Shown: positions 32,540-44,590, counted from the stretch's first letter. The stretch is 64,000 bases of DNA from Ascaphus truei (GCA_036426205.1 CM071568.1:221700966-221764965), one strand, 5' to 3'. Notes: generated by a model from the letters alone, not told the origin. A program made the numbers and translations.

Positions 32540-33040
32540 TCCTAGCGGCGTGGGGGGTAATGGTGAAGCGTAATGGTCATGTTGAAATGGCTGAGACCAA
32601 AAGTCCTAGAACCGGGGCCCCAGCAACGCTGTCTGCGTATGAGGTTTGGCAAAATCCGTTCCAGGTTTTCAGAGTCCGGGATTTTGCTCTTGTTCGCCCT
32701 CTGTGGCAGGATCATCAATATTTGCTTCTGGCAACTTCGTTTAAAAGGACAGCCCTGTAAGCAGGAAGTTGCCGAGCAAAGTTCCAGTACATGCAACGTG
32801 CTTACCTATTGTATTTCTGTGTTCCTCATTACCAGACCCGGCTCACGTACCTTGACCATCCTTGTCTTCAGCCTGCCTAAACCTCTGCATCCACATGAAC
32901 TACGCAACTCAGCTGCCAGCCCTGACCTTCGGCCTACGACTCACTACTCTCTCAGGACTGTGCCTCAGCTCAGGTCGGTTCTTTAACCTTCCTACCTCAG
33001 CCCTGCGGGTCACTTCCTGCTAGAGATGAGCATTGTTACA
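32540..33040 (+). repeat. possible solo LTR
   Basis: It ends gagcattgttaca and has the Cys/Thr-codon-like ccttgaccatccttg, tgaccttcggcc pattern common at the R-U5 end of amphibian Gypsy LTRs. No TATA or AATAAA was located and the left end is uncertain. Confidence 0.35.
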
Positions 33041-34002
33041 CTGCGGCCCTTTGAACAATATAGAAACCGAGAGCGTATTCTAAAAACAAATATACAAATA
33101 CAAAAAAAATTCCCATGTCATACACTAGTCCAGGTAATTGTATCTATCCTACTAGAAACACACTTGTATCCACAGAATATATACCGGTATATAGAGTGAA
33201 AAGATAAATGGAGCTTCATATGGGGTTCAACATGAAATCGATGTATATAGATATATGATATGGGATAAATAGTTTAGATCACATTCTCCACTCGGGAGGA
33301 CAAGCTGAGTCTCCAAAAATTAAAACAATCTACAGGAAGCACTTGAGGTTTCACTCTGTTTTAAGGCTTTTAGGTATCATGATATCAGGAATAAAGATCT
33401 AAAAGTCCTCTCTGTGACACAGAGAACTGATCCGGTCTTCTCCTCAGGGAAATGTGCGTACACAGTGTCATATTTCCCATTAGGTCTGGGCCTAGAGTGG
33501 CAAAATTTTGGGGCGGCAAAAATTTCCATCCTCTAATGCTTTTGCCGCGCTCTCGGGCCTATCAGACCTAATGGGAAGGTGCTTGCCTGTGTCGGCTGCC
33601 TCCTTGCTGTCGCCCTCCTGCTTATTTGGAATTCCGGTGTCAAAACGGTATTCACTAAGAAAAATCACACTTTTTTTTAAAGTTCGGTAAAAAAAATGCA
33701 ACAACGCACTATTTGTTTTTTGTGTTTTTTCCAAGTGTTATCGTACATAAAGTGTTTGATTAAACTGCAGTCTGAAAGAGCTGCATCTCCATACACAGCT
33801 CTTATATACATATGTATATAAGATATATATGTATATATATATATATGTGTGTGTAAATGCCTGAAGTTACAATAAGGAGAAAGATGTGGATATATAGCAA
33901 TATATTGTTCAAGCAATAATTGAGATGATTGTATAGCTGATTCTTAATTCTGATGTCACAAGAAAGGGGTATATTAGGTACCCTTTTATTGCTATGTATC
34001 AT
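33041..34002. other. AT-rich stretch with TA-rich microsatellite
   Basis: No gene. A (TA)n/(TATG) run lies at 33795-33855. A GC-richer block at 33480-33640 is unrecognised. Confidence 0.4.
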
Positions 34003-34043
34003 GCTTTGAGAAAGCGCCATAATGGTGTGAAATCCATTGGAGT
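34003..34043 (+). ncRNA. hammerhead ribozyme-like motif i (diverged)
   Basis: TTTGAGAAA, then stem II GCGCCAT/ATGGTGT, then GAAATCCATTGGA. The core has changes at conserved positions and is probably inactive. It lies in a dispersed unit ending near aataaaatattttat (34090). Confidence 0.25.
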
Positions 34044-34563
34044 TTTTTTGTCTGATGGATTTTATATATTTTTGCTACAGAACATGATCTAATAAAATAT
34101 TTTATATGTTTTCAATATCGGTTCCTGTGCCCCTTTTTCGAAAGTAGCTGCTCCACACTTTCCAGTTTGTTTTCATTGTTTTGTATAAAAACTGGGACAT
34201 CAGTATAAGGGATGAACTCTGGCTCAAGAGAATGCGATACACTCAAAATATGAAGAAAAACTGTGTTCTAAGAATAAGAGTCCTTCAATAGTAATGATGA
34301 TGGTCTTCAAGGACCTAACCCTTTAGCAAGTGTGCAGAATGATGACTTGGTAAATCTTGTGGAGGATAGTACCAGATTTGACTCCCACTCTGTATAGAAA
34401 GGTATGAGTCCTATATATCCCAATACAAAAATAATACCTCCAATGTATTCAAGACTGTTCAATAAACATATCAAAGTACTCACAATAAGATGAGTGTTGA
34501 TACGTTTCCAAACTTGCAGGGGGTCGATCCAGGCGTGCAAAGTGCAGGATACTTCAACAGGAA

Positions 34564-34780
34564 CAATCTTGACAAACTTGGCACACAGCCAGGAAAAACA
34601 CTGCACCGCGGAAGTAATCAGCCATAGAGGATGAATTGAAACGATTTATTCACTAATGACAATCACACTGTGTTACTGTCATTGCCATTAATGAATAAAT
34701 CGTTTCAATTCACCCTCTTTGGCTGATTACTTCCGCGGTGCAGCGTTTTTCCTGACTGTGTGCCTAGTTTGTCAAGATTG
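34564..34780. repeat. inverted repeat, about 100-nt arms
   Basis: caatcttgacaaacttggcacac pairs with gtgtgcctagtttgtcaagattg, continuing through ctgcaccgcggaagtaatc and gaattgaaacgatttattc. The loop is short. No hammerhead-like core was found. Confidence 0.85.
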
Positions 34781-35902
34781 TTTTGCGTAAAACCTGCACT
34801 ATTTAAGAACTTCTTTTATAGTATTAGGGTCCAGTAACAGAAGTAATTAAAAGTGACCCCATATTTGACAACAAATAAGTAAAGGGGGCCAAGCATAGCC
34901 TGCATCACAGACCAATTGTGAATTGTTGGGCCACCATTTGGATATTTGAATGGATTTTGCCACTCCAATGAACTGACTAATGTGTTGCTTGTGGATTGAG
35001 TACTGAAAAATGTTCAGAGCTTTGAGACCTGAGGAGACTTCAACACTGTGAATTTGATCACTTTATATTTCAGATCAATATTATTGTTATCCTAAACATG
35101 TGTCTATATTTTATCTAAGAAACAGCACATGCTGTAACTAAGCAAGTATTTAATACATTCTGCATTTATTTTAATTTCACGTTGAGGTTTTGTTTTAGCA
35201 AATAATTACTGAGTAGTTGTAACCAAATCCCATTGCTGAAAGCTGCAGATCAGCAAAGCTTTGCATTTCTGGACAATATATATCTCACAAGTCATGGTAA
35301 AACATACAGTATCATTGTCAACCACTGAATTTAGTCTAATTGCTTTTCATTTTCTGTAGCTGTGTTATGTGCCAATTGCTTTAATTACATAATCCCCTTA
35401 TATAAAGACTTAGACTTGCGCCAAGATGTGGAAAGCAGTGTTTATGGAAGGGCTTCTCATGCAGCCACACTCATCAGGCAAGTAACCAACTCCCGATCAT
35501 CATTATATCCTTGGACCAAGCTCTAGTTTATCTTTTTATTTATATTCATTAACTCACATATTTACCGACACTTTGTAATTTCCTAATTTTGGACAATTAT
35601 AGAAGACATTTGTATATGATCCTAGGTACTTTAAATACTTAATATTTGAAATATATAATTCACACAACAATTGTCAAAGCCAACCCCACTATCCAGTGAA
35701 ACTAACATTTGGTAGCTATTCCACAAATTATGTTACTACAGTAGTTTGGAAATAGAAAAAATAGAGAAACGGCAGAAAGTAATGTTTCTGCGCTCGTGCT
35801 GTCAATAAAAAAAAAAAAAGTTATCCGTTTGCAGCAACACGTGAGGAGCCACTCCTAGAACACTCCTATAATTGAGAACACCAAAAGGTGCTCCCAAAAT
35901 GA
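34781..35902. other. AT-rich stretch, nothing recognised
   Basis: No coding motif, terminus or tandem array. Candidate for unique host sequence. Confidence 0.45.
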
Positions 35903-36049
35903 CAAGAAAGCAATGCACACAGAACGCACCACGGATTAGATATAAGATAATATTTTAATACCATAAATATCTGATCAACAAATATTTATGATATTAATAT
36001 ATTATCTTATATCTAATCTCTGGTGCGCTCTGTGTGCATTGTTTTCTTG
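35903..36049. repeat. inverted repeat, about 65-nt arms
   Basis: caagaaagcaatgcacacag pairs with ctgtgtgcattgttttcttg, continuing through cgcaccacggattagatataagata. A/T-rich loop with aaatatct / aaatattt. Confidence 0.8.
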
Positions 36050-36511
36050 AGATAAGGCAGATATTAGGGCAGAAAAGTCCACTCTAACCATCAGGTTACA
36101 GTGTTTACAAACATTTTCAGGAAACTAAAGAGAATTTGATTTAGGAATTGTTATACTGTACTTGTCTGACTTTGTTAAAACAAAAAGGCTTTTAACAGCT
36201 AATATTACATTACTATATTATCATTGTCAGTTCAATTTCTGCACACTATGGGTGGACACTTTCACTGGTGTTTTGGTTCTAAAAGATAAACTTGTTTTAT
36301 GTTTTGCCAGAACTCGATTAGTTTTAGTTTTAGATTTGTTTAGAATTCTGGAAAAAAAATCAAAACAGGCATAAACATTTTTCTAACTTTCAAGAGAGAA
36401 ATTGTACCTTTCCTGCATATGTTTGTGAGATTTACGTTCGTCCAAAAAGTTTACCCAGTTTATATATATCTATCTATATATATATAGATAGATATATATA
36501 AAAATATATAT
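36050..36511. other. AT-rich stretch ending in a TA-rich microsatellite
   Basis: No gene. tatctatatatata / tatatatagatagata at 36460-36500 forms a short palindrome next to the following LTR. Confidence 0.45.
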
Positions 36512-37163
36512 AGTGACAAACGGCTCACTTTGTATAGCGCTGCCGTTTGCCCAGGCTCTTCGCAACCAAGTCTTCTAGGGTTTAATTTATAGAAAAGGAG
36601 GACAAACACGTGTATACACACAAGAGGCACTCAACCTTTAGCGGTTTATTTTTCCATTAGTGACACTAAACATTTCAAACACAATCACTTTAAGAAACAA
36701 AATAAATCATAAAAATAAGATAAAAAAAGATACTCCTTTCAGGTCTAACTCACCGCATAGCCCAATCTGCAATGTTGGCTGGGTAAGCCAGATGACAACT
36801 TTATATAACACACAGATATAACAATTGAATTCTTAACTGCCAGATGGGGACAGCGTCCTAATAGATTCTCAGATGCTGCAACACGTGAAAGGGCTGTCTA
36901 CCCCAAACTGGATCCTGAGGAGCAGCATCCTCCCAGCCTTCAGGCTATAAGATAGAGTGAAGCAGCAAACCTAACTGCAATTTATCCCGGTTCCTCAATT
37001 AGAGCAGGTGAGGGAATCCAGAACCATTGTAAAGTCTGGTATGGATTTCCTATCCACCAGCCCTAGTGACTGTGCAACTGTGGGCAGATCACATCAACAC
37101 TATGTCTGCACTTTCTGCTATAATCGGACAGAAAGCTGCCTACTGTCCTTGGACTATGTCACT
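36512..37163 (-). mobile_element. solo LTR, about 650 bp
   Basis: The ends are AGTGACAAACGG and GACTATGTCACT, so read on the minus strand it is (T)GACATAG...GTTTGTCA, with short inverted termini. On the minus strand it has an AATAAA (about 36650) and a TATA-like tatataaag (about 36800). The flanks are ATAT on both sides, uninformative in this AT-rich setting. It shares its end with the LTR at 37524-38088 (GTGACAAAYGGCTYAC). Confidence 0.65.
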
Positions 37164-37216
37164 ATATCTATATCTATATCTATATATATATATCCTTGCT
37201 TCATTCATTGTAACAT

Positions 37217-37256
37217 CGCCGGAAGAAGAGATCAGTGTATCTCGAAAGCTCGCACA
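37217..37256 (+). ncRNA. hammerhead ribozyme-like motif c (diverged)
   Basis: CCGGAAGAA, stem II GAGAT/ATCTC, then GAAAGCTCGC. It is followed by aaataaaagcatttcgttagcc, a tail that looks like the 3' end of a dispersed retroelement. The core has changes, so activity is doubtful. Confidence 0.3.
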
Positions 37257-37338
37257 AATAAAAGCATTTCGTTAGCCACAGAACGGTATCATCTATTTAT
37301 TTTTTGATTATATATATAGATATATATATATATATATA

Positions 37339-37504
37339 CAGTGTTTGACAAATCCAGTCACCTACAGGCCCGTGGCGACTGGATTTGACCCCGTGGCGGC
37401 CTCCTCATGGCCGCCCAAGCAGGGCGGGATTGGGGGCGGGACTAGGTGGCGAGTAGATTTTTTGGTTCGGCGAGTAGATTTTTTGGGTGATTTGTCAACC
37501 ACTG
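37339..37504. mobile_element. hAT-type MITE, 166 bp
   Basis: The ends are CAGTGTTTGACAAATC and GATTTGTCAACCACTG. The 8-bp flanks are TATATATA and TGTATATA. The interior is GC-rich with two gcgagtagattttttgg copies in tandem. Confidence 0.8.
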
Positions 37505-37523
37505 TGTATATATATATATCTAT

Positions 37524-38088
37524 TGTGACAAATGGCTTACTCCGGGGCTCCGCCGTCTGTCCGAGACTGTTAGAACACAGTCTTTAGGGTACGTTAAATG
37601 ATGAGACGTCACGTACTGTTCCTTTAAACAGGCTAGGCCTGGTTTATTTAGTCCCAGGCACTGAGACTGCCACAGTGCAAACAGACAACAAAGCCAAACA
37701 AAAAGCTGCTCATCTGAGCGATAACTTAAACTTAGATATCCCTGACTCAGAGTTGGAATGGCTTGTCCACTTCCAACACAAAATAAGTACCTTGCGGTCT
37801 TAGACAAACCACAGAATGATTTATCTGTTTGGGGAGAGGCTTCCCCCTCTGTATTTCAGCAGCCTTCCAGCCTCCATCTGTGGGAGAGGGGAGAGGAAAC
37901 AGGAAGCAGGTCTTATATACCTGATCTCTAATCAGCATGACGGTGACAGAAAACAGGCACAGACAAACTGTGGAATGGGTGCATGTACCACGAGGCTGCC
38001 CTGTTCAGCCTAGACAGGACGACAAAACTGTTCAGTATCCTGGAGCCCTGTATATGGAATTTATTACCATCTCTCTGTTTCTGTCACA
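37524..38088 (-). mobile_element. solo LTR, 565 bp
   Basis: The termini are TGTGACA and TGTCACA (inverted), with the 4-bp duplication CTAT (37520-37523, 38089-38092). On the minus strand it carries tatataag (about 37915) and AATAAA (about 37640) in the order expected of U3-R. The terminal 20 bp match the LTR at 36512. Confidence 0.8.
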
Positions 38089-38099
38089 CTATATATTAT

Positions 38100-38160
<61 letters not shown>

Positions 38161-38437
38161 CTTAAAACATATACTGCGCGGGCGGCAGACTTTATTCTTA
38201 CTAATTCCCTGGCATGTCCCTGGACACTTTTTCACCCGGAGCATGCCGGGCTCCTTTTGCCTTCCCAGCCAGGGGTCTGCCGCGGCGGACGCGCGGTTGC
38301 TGGTGTTAATTAATAATGGTTCAGGATTTACTAGGCTGCAATGCTTCGCGTGTCCGCCAGAGGCATAAATTCATGAATTGTAATGCAGTATATATATATA
38401 TATAACATATATATATATATACTGTATAACAACAACC

Positions 38438-40620
38438 CCTATAACCCCTAACATACAGTACTGTCACATACATGTACTGTATATACACATCAATGATACT
38501 GTCCGGCGGGGGCGAGATGTGTTTGCAGCAAGAGAGAACCACTGCTCTCTCTGCACAAACATCGCACATTCAAAATTATTTAAATACAATTTTATTCTAG
38601 TGTACATGTGCAGGGTGTCTCCGGAGCTGAACCGCGTTGTTTCAGGTCGGGGGACCCCCTGCTCCCCAAGATACAGCCCCCTTTATGAGGTCGGTATCCC
38701 GTCTGCTTAAAGGTCCCGATCACGTGACCGGCGGCCTGTAAAGCAAGAGGGATAGCCGGCCACCCCTAAAGGGGCCTGTATCTCGGGGGCAGGGGTCCCC
38801 GGACCTAAAACCACAGCGGTTCTGCTTCGAGACCCTCTTGCACATCTACACTGTGAATAAAAAACATATATAAATAAAAACTCATTCCTTACCTTAGCGG
38901 CTATGGCTATGGTAACGAAGCAGCATTTCTGTATTTTAATATATATGTACAGTGAGCAGGGGGTTCCCTGAGCCAAAATTAATGCTCAGGGACCCTCTGC
39001 TCCTGCACATATTATTAAAATACAGAAATTCTGCTTCATTACCTTAGCGTATAGCCGTTAAGGCAATGAGGGGTTAACTCACCGTGCCCGCTTTATTGTG
39101 GTAGTGGGGGTGGTGAGGGGGGTATTTGGGCCCTTGGTGTGAGTTTAGGACTTGCGGGAGGGTTGCGAGTGCCCTTACCCACTTCAAGTCCGTAGCAGTT
39201 AATATGGCTACGGTCATGCAGGGGTTAAGCCTCTCCCGCTACCCACCCCGCAAGCCCTAAACAGCCACCGTTGGGCTAAACCCCCTTCACCCCACTCCCA
39301 CACCCTAGCAAAAAACGCACAGCTACTAGCACAGAGCCGTCCAAAAATAAATAAATAAATCACTAAATATGAATAATATAATAAAGTAAATGACTTATAA
39401 ATAAATACATTTGAATATATGTTTTCATTTAAGTGTATATGTGTGGGGTCTCCGGAGTCTGACCGGCGTTGGTTAGGTGCGGGGACCCCCTGCTCCGCGA
39501 GATAATGGCCCCCTTTATGAGGTGGCCGGTATCCTCGGCGTTTAAAGGTCCCGATCACGTGACCCGCGGCTCTGTAAACAGTCGAAGGGATACCGGCACC
39601 CCCCCCTCTGGGTGCTATGGTATGAAGCAGCATTCTGTATATGTAGTGAGTAGTGTGTGTGGGTGGTGGTTATTTACACGGATCCCCCTCCCCACATTTA
39701 CAATACAGTACACTGCACTCACAGAAAACACAGGCAGCAGATTTAACTGACACAATAGGAGGAGGGGGCTTCAACGAGATTAGTCAAAGCAGGGAATTTT
39801 AAGACAGACACAATAGGGGAGGGGTTTTTTACATAGATTACAGTGAAGCAGGGAGCTTCCCACACAATGGGGGAGGGTTTTACATAGATTACAGTGAAGG
39901 CAGGAGGTTTAAACAACCAAATAGGGGGGTTTTTTACATAGATTACAGTGAAGGCAGGCAGGTTTAAAAACACAATAAAAATATGTATGTCATGTATTTA
40001 TTGTTATGTATTTAAATACACAGGGGGTGTACTGTATGTTGTTTTGGCAATGTTTATTGGGGGCAAATCAAATGTCCCCATAAGCATGCTATTCTGCCTT
40101 CATTGCCTTAGCGGCTTCCAGCTAAGGTATGAGTGCAAGCATTTCTGTATTTTTTAATATATTGTGCAGGAGGCAGGGGGTCCCTGAGCATTAATTTCTG
40201 GTCTAGGAACCCCCTGCTCACTGTACAATATTATTAAAATACAAAATCTCGCTTCGTTACCAGTAGCACATAGCCGCTAAGGTGGAATGAGTTTTTATTT
40301 TATATATGTTTTTTATTCACAGTGTAGATGTGCGAGGGTCTCCGGAGCAGAACCGCTGTGGTTTTAGGTCCGGGGACCCCCCTGCTCCCCAGATACAGCC
40401 CCTTTAGGGGGTGCCGTTATCCCTCTGCTTGCTTACAGCAGGCGCTGTGCACGTGATCGGGACCTTAAACCGCAGAGGGATACCGGCACCTCATAAAGGG
40501 GGCTGTATCTTGGGGAGCAGGGGGTCCCCCGACCTGAAACCATTCGGTTCAGCTCCGAGACCCCCTGTACATGTACACTATGAATAAAAATGTACAGTAC
40601 TGTATGTTAGGGGTTATAAG
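38438..40620. repeat. composite palindromic repeat with terminal inverted repeats
   Basis: It starts ATAACCCCTAACATACAGTA (38441) and ends with the inverse, TACTGTATGTTAGGGGTTAT (40598-40617). Inside are an inverted hairpin B (38590-38870), short palindromes (38905, 39050, 39205, 40115, 40272), a ctttattgtgg / ccacaa-type hairpin (39085-39310), a partial B arm (39430-39610), a tandem array (39745-39980) and hairpin B again (40310-40590). It is the best-bounded copy of the family. Confidence 0.75.
39745..39980. repeat. tandem repeat, about 55-60 bp unit, four copies
   Basis: Each unit contains acacaatagggggagg, a T-run, acatagattacagtgaag and caggcaggtttaaa. The first unit is the most diverged (acgagattagtcaaag). 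It lies within the palindromic element. Confidence 0.8.
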
Positions 40621-40822
40621 GTGACTTTAAAGACAACAGCTCGCAAAACGCCCCCAGCGCGTTTTTACAACGGCATTGCAATATTGCAGCCAGCGGAATA
40701 AAATGCTTAAATCACAGCCACGAATATAACGCTATATACCCGCGGAGAAACGACACAAACGCACATCACCGGGGTCCTCTGAAATTCGCGGAGCTAGCCA
40801 AATAAGATAAAGTTGGTCGCCA

Positions 40823-40860
<38 letters not shown>

Positions 40861-40929
40861 GAAATTCAGTCAGCACACTGTAATTGAAGATGTAGTAATA
40901 GCAGATGCTAGTCCCATAGAGTGTAATAT

Positions 40930-41186
40930 TACGAACCAATCCAAAGACCAGTAAAGAGACAGCAGACCGCTCGGTGTTAATCCAAAGTCTATATTCACAA
41001 CTGAAATACACGTAAGCCAACGTTTCGGTCCCACAGAGAGACCTTCCTCGGGCCGTGCGGCCCTGAGGAAGGTCTCTCTGTGGGACCGAATGTTGGCTTA
41101 CGTGTATTTCATGTTGTGAATATAGACTTTTGGATTAACCCCGAGCGGTCTGCTGTCTCTTTACTGGTCTTTGGATTGGTTCGTAT
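40930..41186. repeat. inverted repeat with hammerhead-like motif in each arm
   Basis: Arms of about 120 nt run from acgaaccaatccaaagacc to ggtctttggattggttcgt. Both arms carry ccacagagagacc / ggtctctctgtgg beside cctgaggaagg. It lies in a TA-rich microsatellite (40823-40855, 41189-41215). Confidence 0.85.
41060..41100 (+). ncRNA. hammerhead ribozyme-like motif d
   Basis: CTGAGGA (41063-41069), an extra A, stem II GGTC/GACC, then GAATGTTGG (GAAA mutated to GAAT). The minus-strand copy in the other arm (41010-41050) keeps GAAACGTTGG but has CCGAGGA. GGCC upstream can pair with GGC downstream. Confidence 0.35.
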
Positions 41187-41216
41187 CATATATATATATA
41201 TTTATATATATATTTA

Positions 41217-41440
41217 AGTTATGGTGGGTGAAAAAGGCAACAAGAAACCTCCACCGTATTGCATAGAGCAAATAAAAAGATCACTTGTGAGCACATTCAC
41301 ATGTCTTAGGCAGGTCTGCAACCCTGCCTTTCACCATTATCCCCAGCATACAGTGCTTCCACTGCAGTAAGGGATTCTGGGAAATGACATGCAAATGAGC
41401 ACACAATGTGTCACCTTTTGTCTGAAAATCCATTGTTACA
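41217..41440. repeat. relative of the 50.1-50.7 kb foldback, one arm
   Basis: ttatggtgggtgaaaaa, ggattctgggaaatgacatg and caaatgagcacacaatgtg match the arms at 50102-50680. Only one arm is present and no hammerhead-like core is seen. Confidence 0.7.
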
Positions 41441-42537
41441 TGGAGCCCATATAAGCTATAAAAGTATTTCTTTCTATACTGTTAGAGGCTATGTGCTTGG
41501 TTTTCAGGTTATTATGCTCTTACTGGTGCCTATATCTACATATGAATTCTACAGACCAATAAGCGACTCCCTTATTGGATGTATTTTAAGTTAGGATTGG
41601 ATGTGATAAGTGGGGGAAAGTTTCTTTTTTTTGCCATGCTCCAAAATTGTTGTGTGGGTCACATACACATTATGCAACAATGTGGTCTCAATGGCAGACA
41701 ATATACAATGTAAAAGTATACAAATATGATATTCATTTATTGTACAGTAAGTCTGTGTTACTGAAAAATGCAATAAAACCAGCATACACATACAGTATCT
41801 AACTCTCGAAGTTCGAACTTCATATTTACGAAAAACAAAAGTGTGTTAGCATGATCTCCAACCTTATTAAAATAGACTATATAACGAATCTGATTCGTAT
41901 TTATAATGAATGCTGAATGTGTCAAGGATCAGAAACTGACATTATGTTAAAAGCATCAATTTCATGTTGTGTAACTTTGCATTAATGTATGAAGGCTTTC
42001 CGGGCTAGATTCATAAAAGGTCAATATACTGAAACTGCGTTAACATTTGGCATTATTAAGAAATGGAATTGCTGCAATATTTTTTAGAATTACTGCCGTA
42101 TTCACTATGAATTATTTATTAAGAAATGGGTAGCATTATTCATCTCATTTGCATACATGAAAAATAAATGAACCCAGTGTTAACCAGAACTAGCAATACA
42201 AACAAGCGATAACTTATAGAAATCATGGTTACCAGCGAATACAATGCAATTGTGAAGGGATAGGCAATATCACACTTTTCTATTATTAGGCTATATAAAA
42301 AGGGTTCCTTGCAAAATGGCAGAAAATGATTTAACCCCTTTGATGCTACCAATGCATTGCAAATGCATTACGTTACCAAAAAGGTTAACATACAGCATAT
42401 ACACCCTACAAATAAAACCCAAACATGCAAATATTAACCAATTCATAGCCCATGAGTTGACCATGATGAGCTAGCCAATTAGGTTACTAAGTGGTTCATT
42501 TATTATTAAGTTCTACATTATTATCTATTTTTATCAC
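41441..42537. other. AT-rich stretch, mostly unrecognised
   Basis: The part at 42000-42345 resembles 26050-26345 in order and wording (tatcacacttttctattat, ggcagaaaatgatttaacc). It is an old dispersed repeat. No gene found. Confidence 0.45.
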
Positions 42538-42699
42538 TGTAACAGGGACTTATCATTGTTGGAGGGAAACTGCCTCTAAATCCAGCAGTGTGCTGGATAA
42601 TTGCACACAGGCAATCAACCAGACTTCACCTGGCTGATTAGGACTTTTAGAAAAAGCCTGCTCTGAGAAACAGGAAGGAGATTCCTTAGCTCACAGGGG

Positions 42700-43328
42700 T
42701 GTAGAAGTGAAGAGGAGCACAGCTTTCACAGCGTGTCAGACGCAAGAAATAAGGGCAACTCCAAACGGGGATAAAATATAAATAAGCCTTTAATGGTCAG
42801 TAGAAGCACAAAAATAGGACCACGCACCTACGCGTTTCGTCCCTCAGGACTTTCTCAACACCTTGAGAAAGTCCTGAGGGACGAAACGCGTAGGTGCGTG
42901 GTCCTATTTTTGTGCTTCTACTGACCATTAAAGGCTTATTTATATTTTATCCCCGTTTGGAGTTGCCCTTATTTCTTGCGTCTGACACGCTGTGAAAGCT
43001 GTGCTCCTCTTCACTTCTACTGTCCTGGATTTCCCTTCAGAGGACTGCACGCCAAGGGACCCACTTACCAGGAACCATATAGGAAGGTAAAGGGCATAGC
43101 CCATCATATTTTACCTTCCGTTGCTGGACTGATTTGCATTTGTTTCCTCAGGGGTGATTACTCATTTATTGGAGACGCAGTATTGGGGAAGCCGTGTGGG
43201 CACCACCAAGTCCCTGGTTTTCACCCTGGGAGGTTTATTTGTATTTGCACACAATGCTCCTGGATTCATGTATGGAAGTTATGTTAATTGAGCTCTTTGT
43301 GGTGATGCACCAATACACCGTACAACAT
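42700..43328 (+). mobile_element. Penelope-like insertion with 14-bp target duplication
   Basis: The insertion is bracketed by the direct repeat TTAGCTCACAGGGG (42686-42699 and 43329-43342). It consists of an inverted partial copy (42701-42862) followed by a longer direct copy (42863-43328), giving the hairpin 42701-43020. An inverted partial unit in front of a full unit is how Penelope-like elements often sit in genomes, and hammerhead motifs are known in their terminal repeats. No Penelope RT or GIY-YIG domain is present, so this would be a terminal-repeat-only copy. Confidence 0.6.
42859..42899 (+). ncRNA. hammerhead ribozyme-like motif e
   Basis: Stem I CACC/GGTG (42859-42862, 42893-42896) pairs perfectly, stem II is GTCC/GGAC (42871-42874, 42879-42882), and GAAA (42883-42886) leads into the palindrome ACGCGT (42886-42891), then A42892. 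The core reads TTGAGAA in place of CTGANGA, a departure that casts doubt on activity. The mirror copy is on the minus strand at 42823-42860. Confidence 0.4.
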
Positions 43329-43687
43329 TTAGCTCACAGGGGAGCTGACATAAGGAAAAGGAGGGCTATTTTCTGGGATCAAGAAAACAGGGGATCAGAC
43401 TCTATGCCTGGACCTTCAAGCAGACACCTACCGGACACCACTGACCTGAAGGGCCACCTGCGTTATGGTACCGCTGAGACTTTGGGATGATAAGTGGGTA
43501 AGGAGCTTCCCCACTCACCCCCCCAGCCTTGCAGAGAGGGACTTGGGAAGTAAGTTAACCCTTACACAGGGATAGGTGTTTATTGTTTTATGTATATTTT
43601 TGTTTGCTGTATTGTTCAAAGGAACAGGCAATAAAGCCTTATTTTAATTTCACCTTAAAAACGGTCTCCATTGCATACCTCTTTACA

Positions 43688-44390
43688 CATCTCTTACAAT
43701 GACCTACCGTATTTTAGGCAGGTCAGTCTTAATCTTGCCATTATTTACAATACATAGTCAAGCTAAGCTAAACAGCATTTTTGCAGGTGCATGATATCAC
43801 CAACTACTAAAGTTTAGTGAATACCAGTATTGTAGCATTAATTACTTATTTGCATACTTTTGCATTCTCTGCATTAAACGAGTTCCAACAAAATATACAT
43901 TTTGTAATAGGTATGAAGCAGAGCTGAACAAGCGTTCATTTCAGCTCCAAAGACTACTTGCTCCCCCTGAGATTCATACTGTAGCTCTAGGGTTCATGCC
44001 GATAGAAGCCCCAGCTGTCATCAATTACTGCTTTCTATTAGCCCACGTGACACTGGATCTTTAAACCCCAATGAAATATTTGTAGCACCTTCAGAGGTAT
44101 GCAATTAACAATGAATTATCTGGAGACCCCCTACTGCATACTTATTCAAAAGAACTCCTACCTTCATACCTATTAAATAAAAACATACCTTTAAAATTAT
44201 AATTGATACAAAAAAAAACCTTCACACTGTTTTATCGCTGCTAATACGGCTTTAGCTAATAGGTCGATAAATACAAATACTGTTGAAAACTGATATTACT
44301 GTTTTTTTTTTAATTTATTGACATTTAGGGAATCTAAAGTGTCCCCATTTGTGAACACATATTTTTGTTAATATTATTGTTGTTAGGGCA

Positions 44391-44429
<39 letters not shown>

Positions 44430-44590
44430 TTTAACATTGTATCTGTGGATTAGAGAAGTTAGTGTAGTTTGTATTGGTTAGCATCATGCTCCATTATCTT
44501 CACCTGGTGTGAGTGTTTTTATTAGGTGATTTTTGGGAGGGTATACAGTATATAGCATCCATTGTGAGCATGCAGCAAAGCACAGACTCA
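43688..44590. other. AT-rich stretch with a (TG)n microsatellite
   Basis: No gene. (TG)n at 44397-44427. Probably host sequence up to the motif at 44591. Confidence 0.45.

Larger units (their letters stand above)
38184..40822. mobile_element. MITE copy 2, split by a palindromic element
   Basis: The left half (38184-38400) matches 26744-26985 and the right half (40676-40822, ending ggtcgccag) matches 26995-27139. The intact copy at 26741 shows the uninterrupted version. Between the halves lies the element at 38438-40620. Confidence 0.75.
42538..43687 (+). mobile_element. solo LTR interrupted by a Penelope-like insertion
   Basis: It starts TGTAACAGGG and ends CTCTTTACA, with inverted TGTAA/TTACA. 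AATAAA (43630-43635) lies near the right end. The LTR sequence is 42538-42699 plus 43343-43687 once the insertion is set aside. No clear target duplication for the LTR itself was found. Confidence 0.6.
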
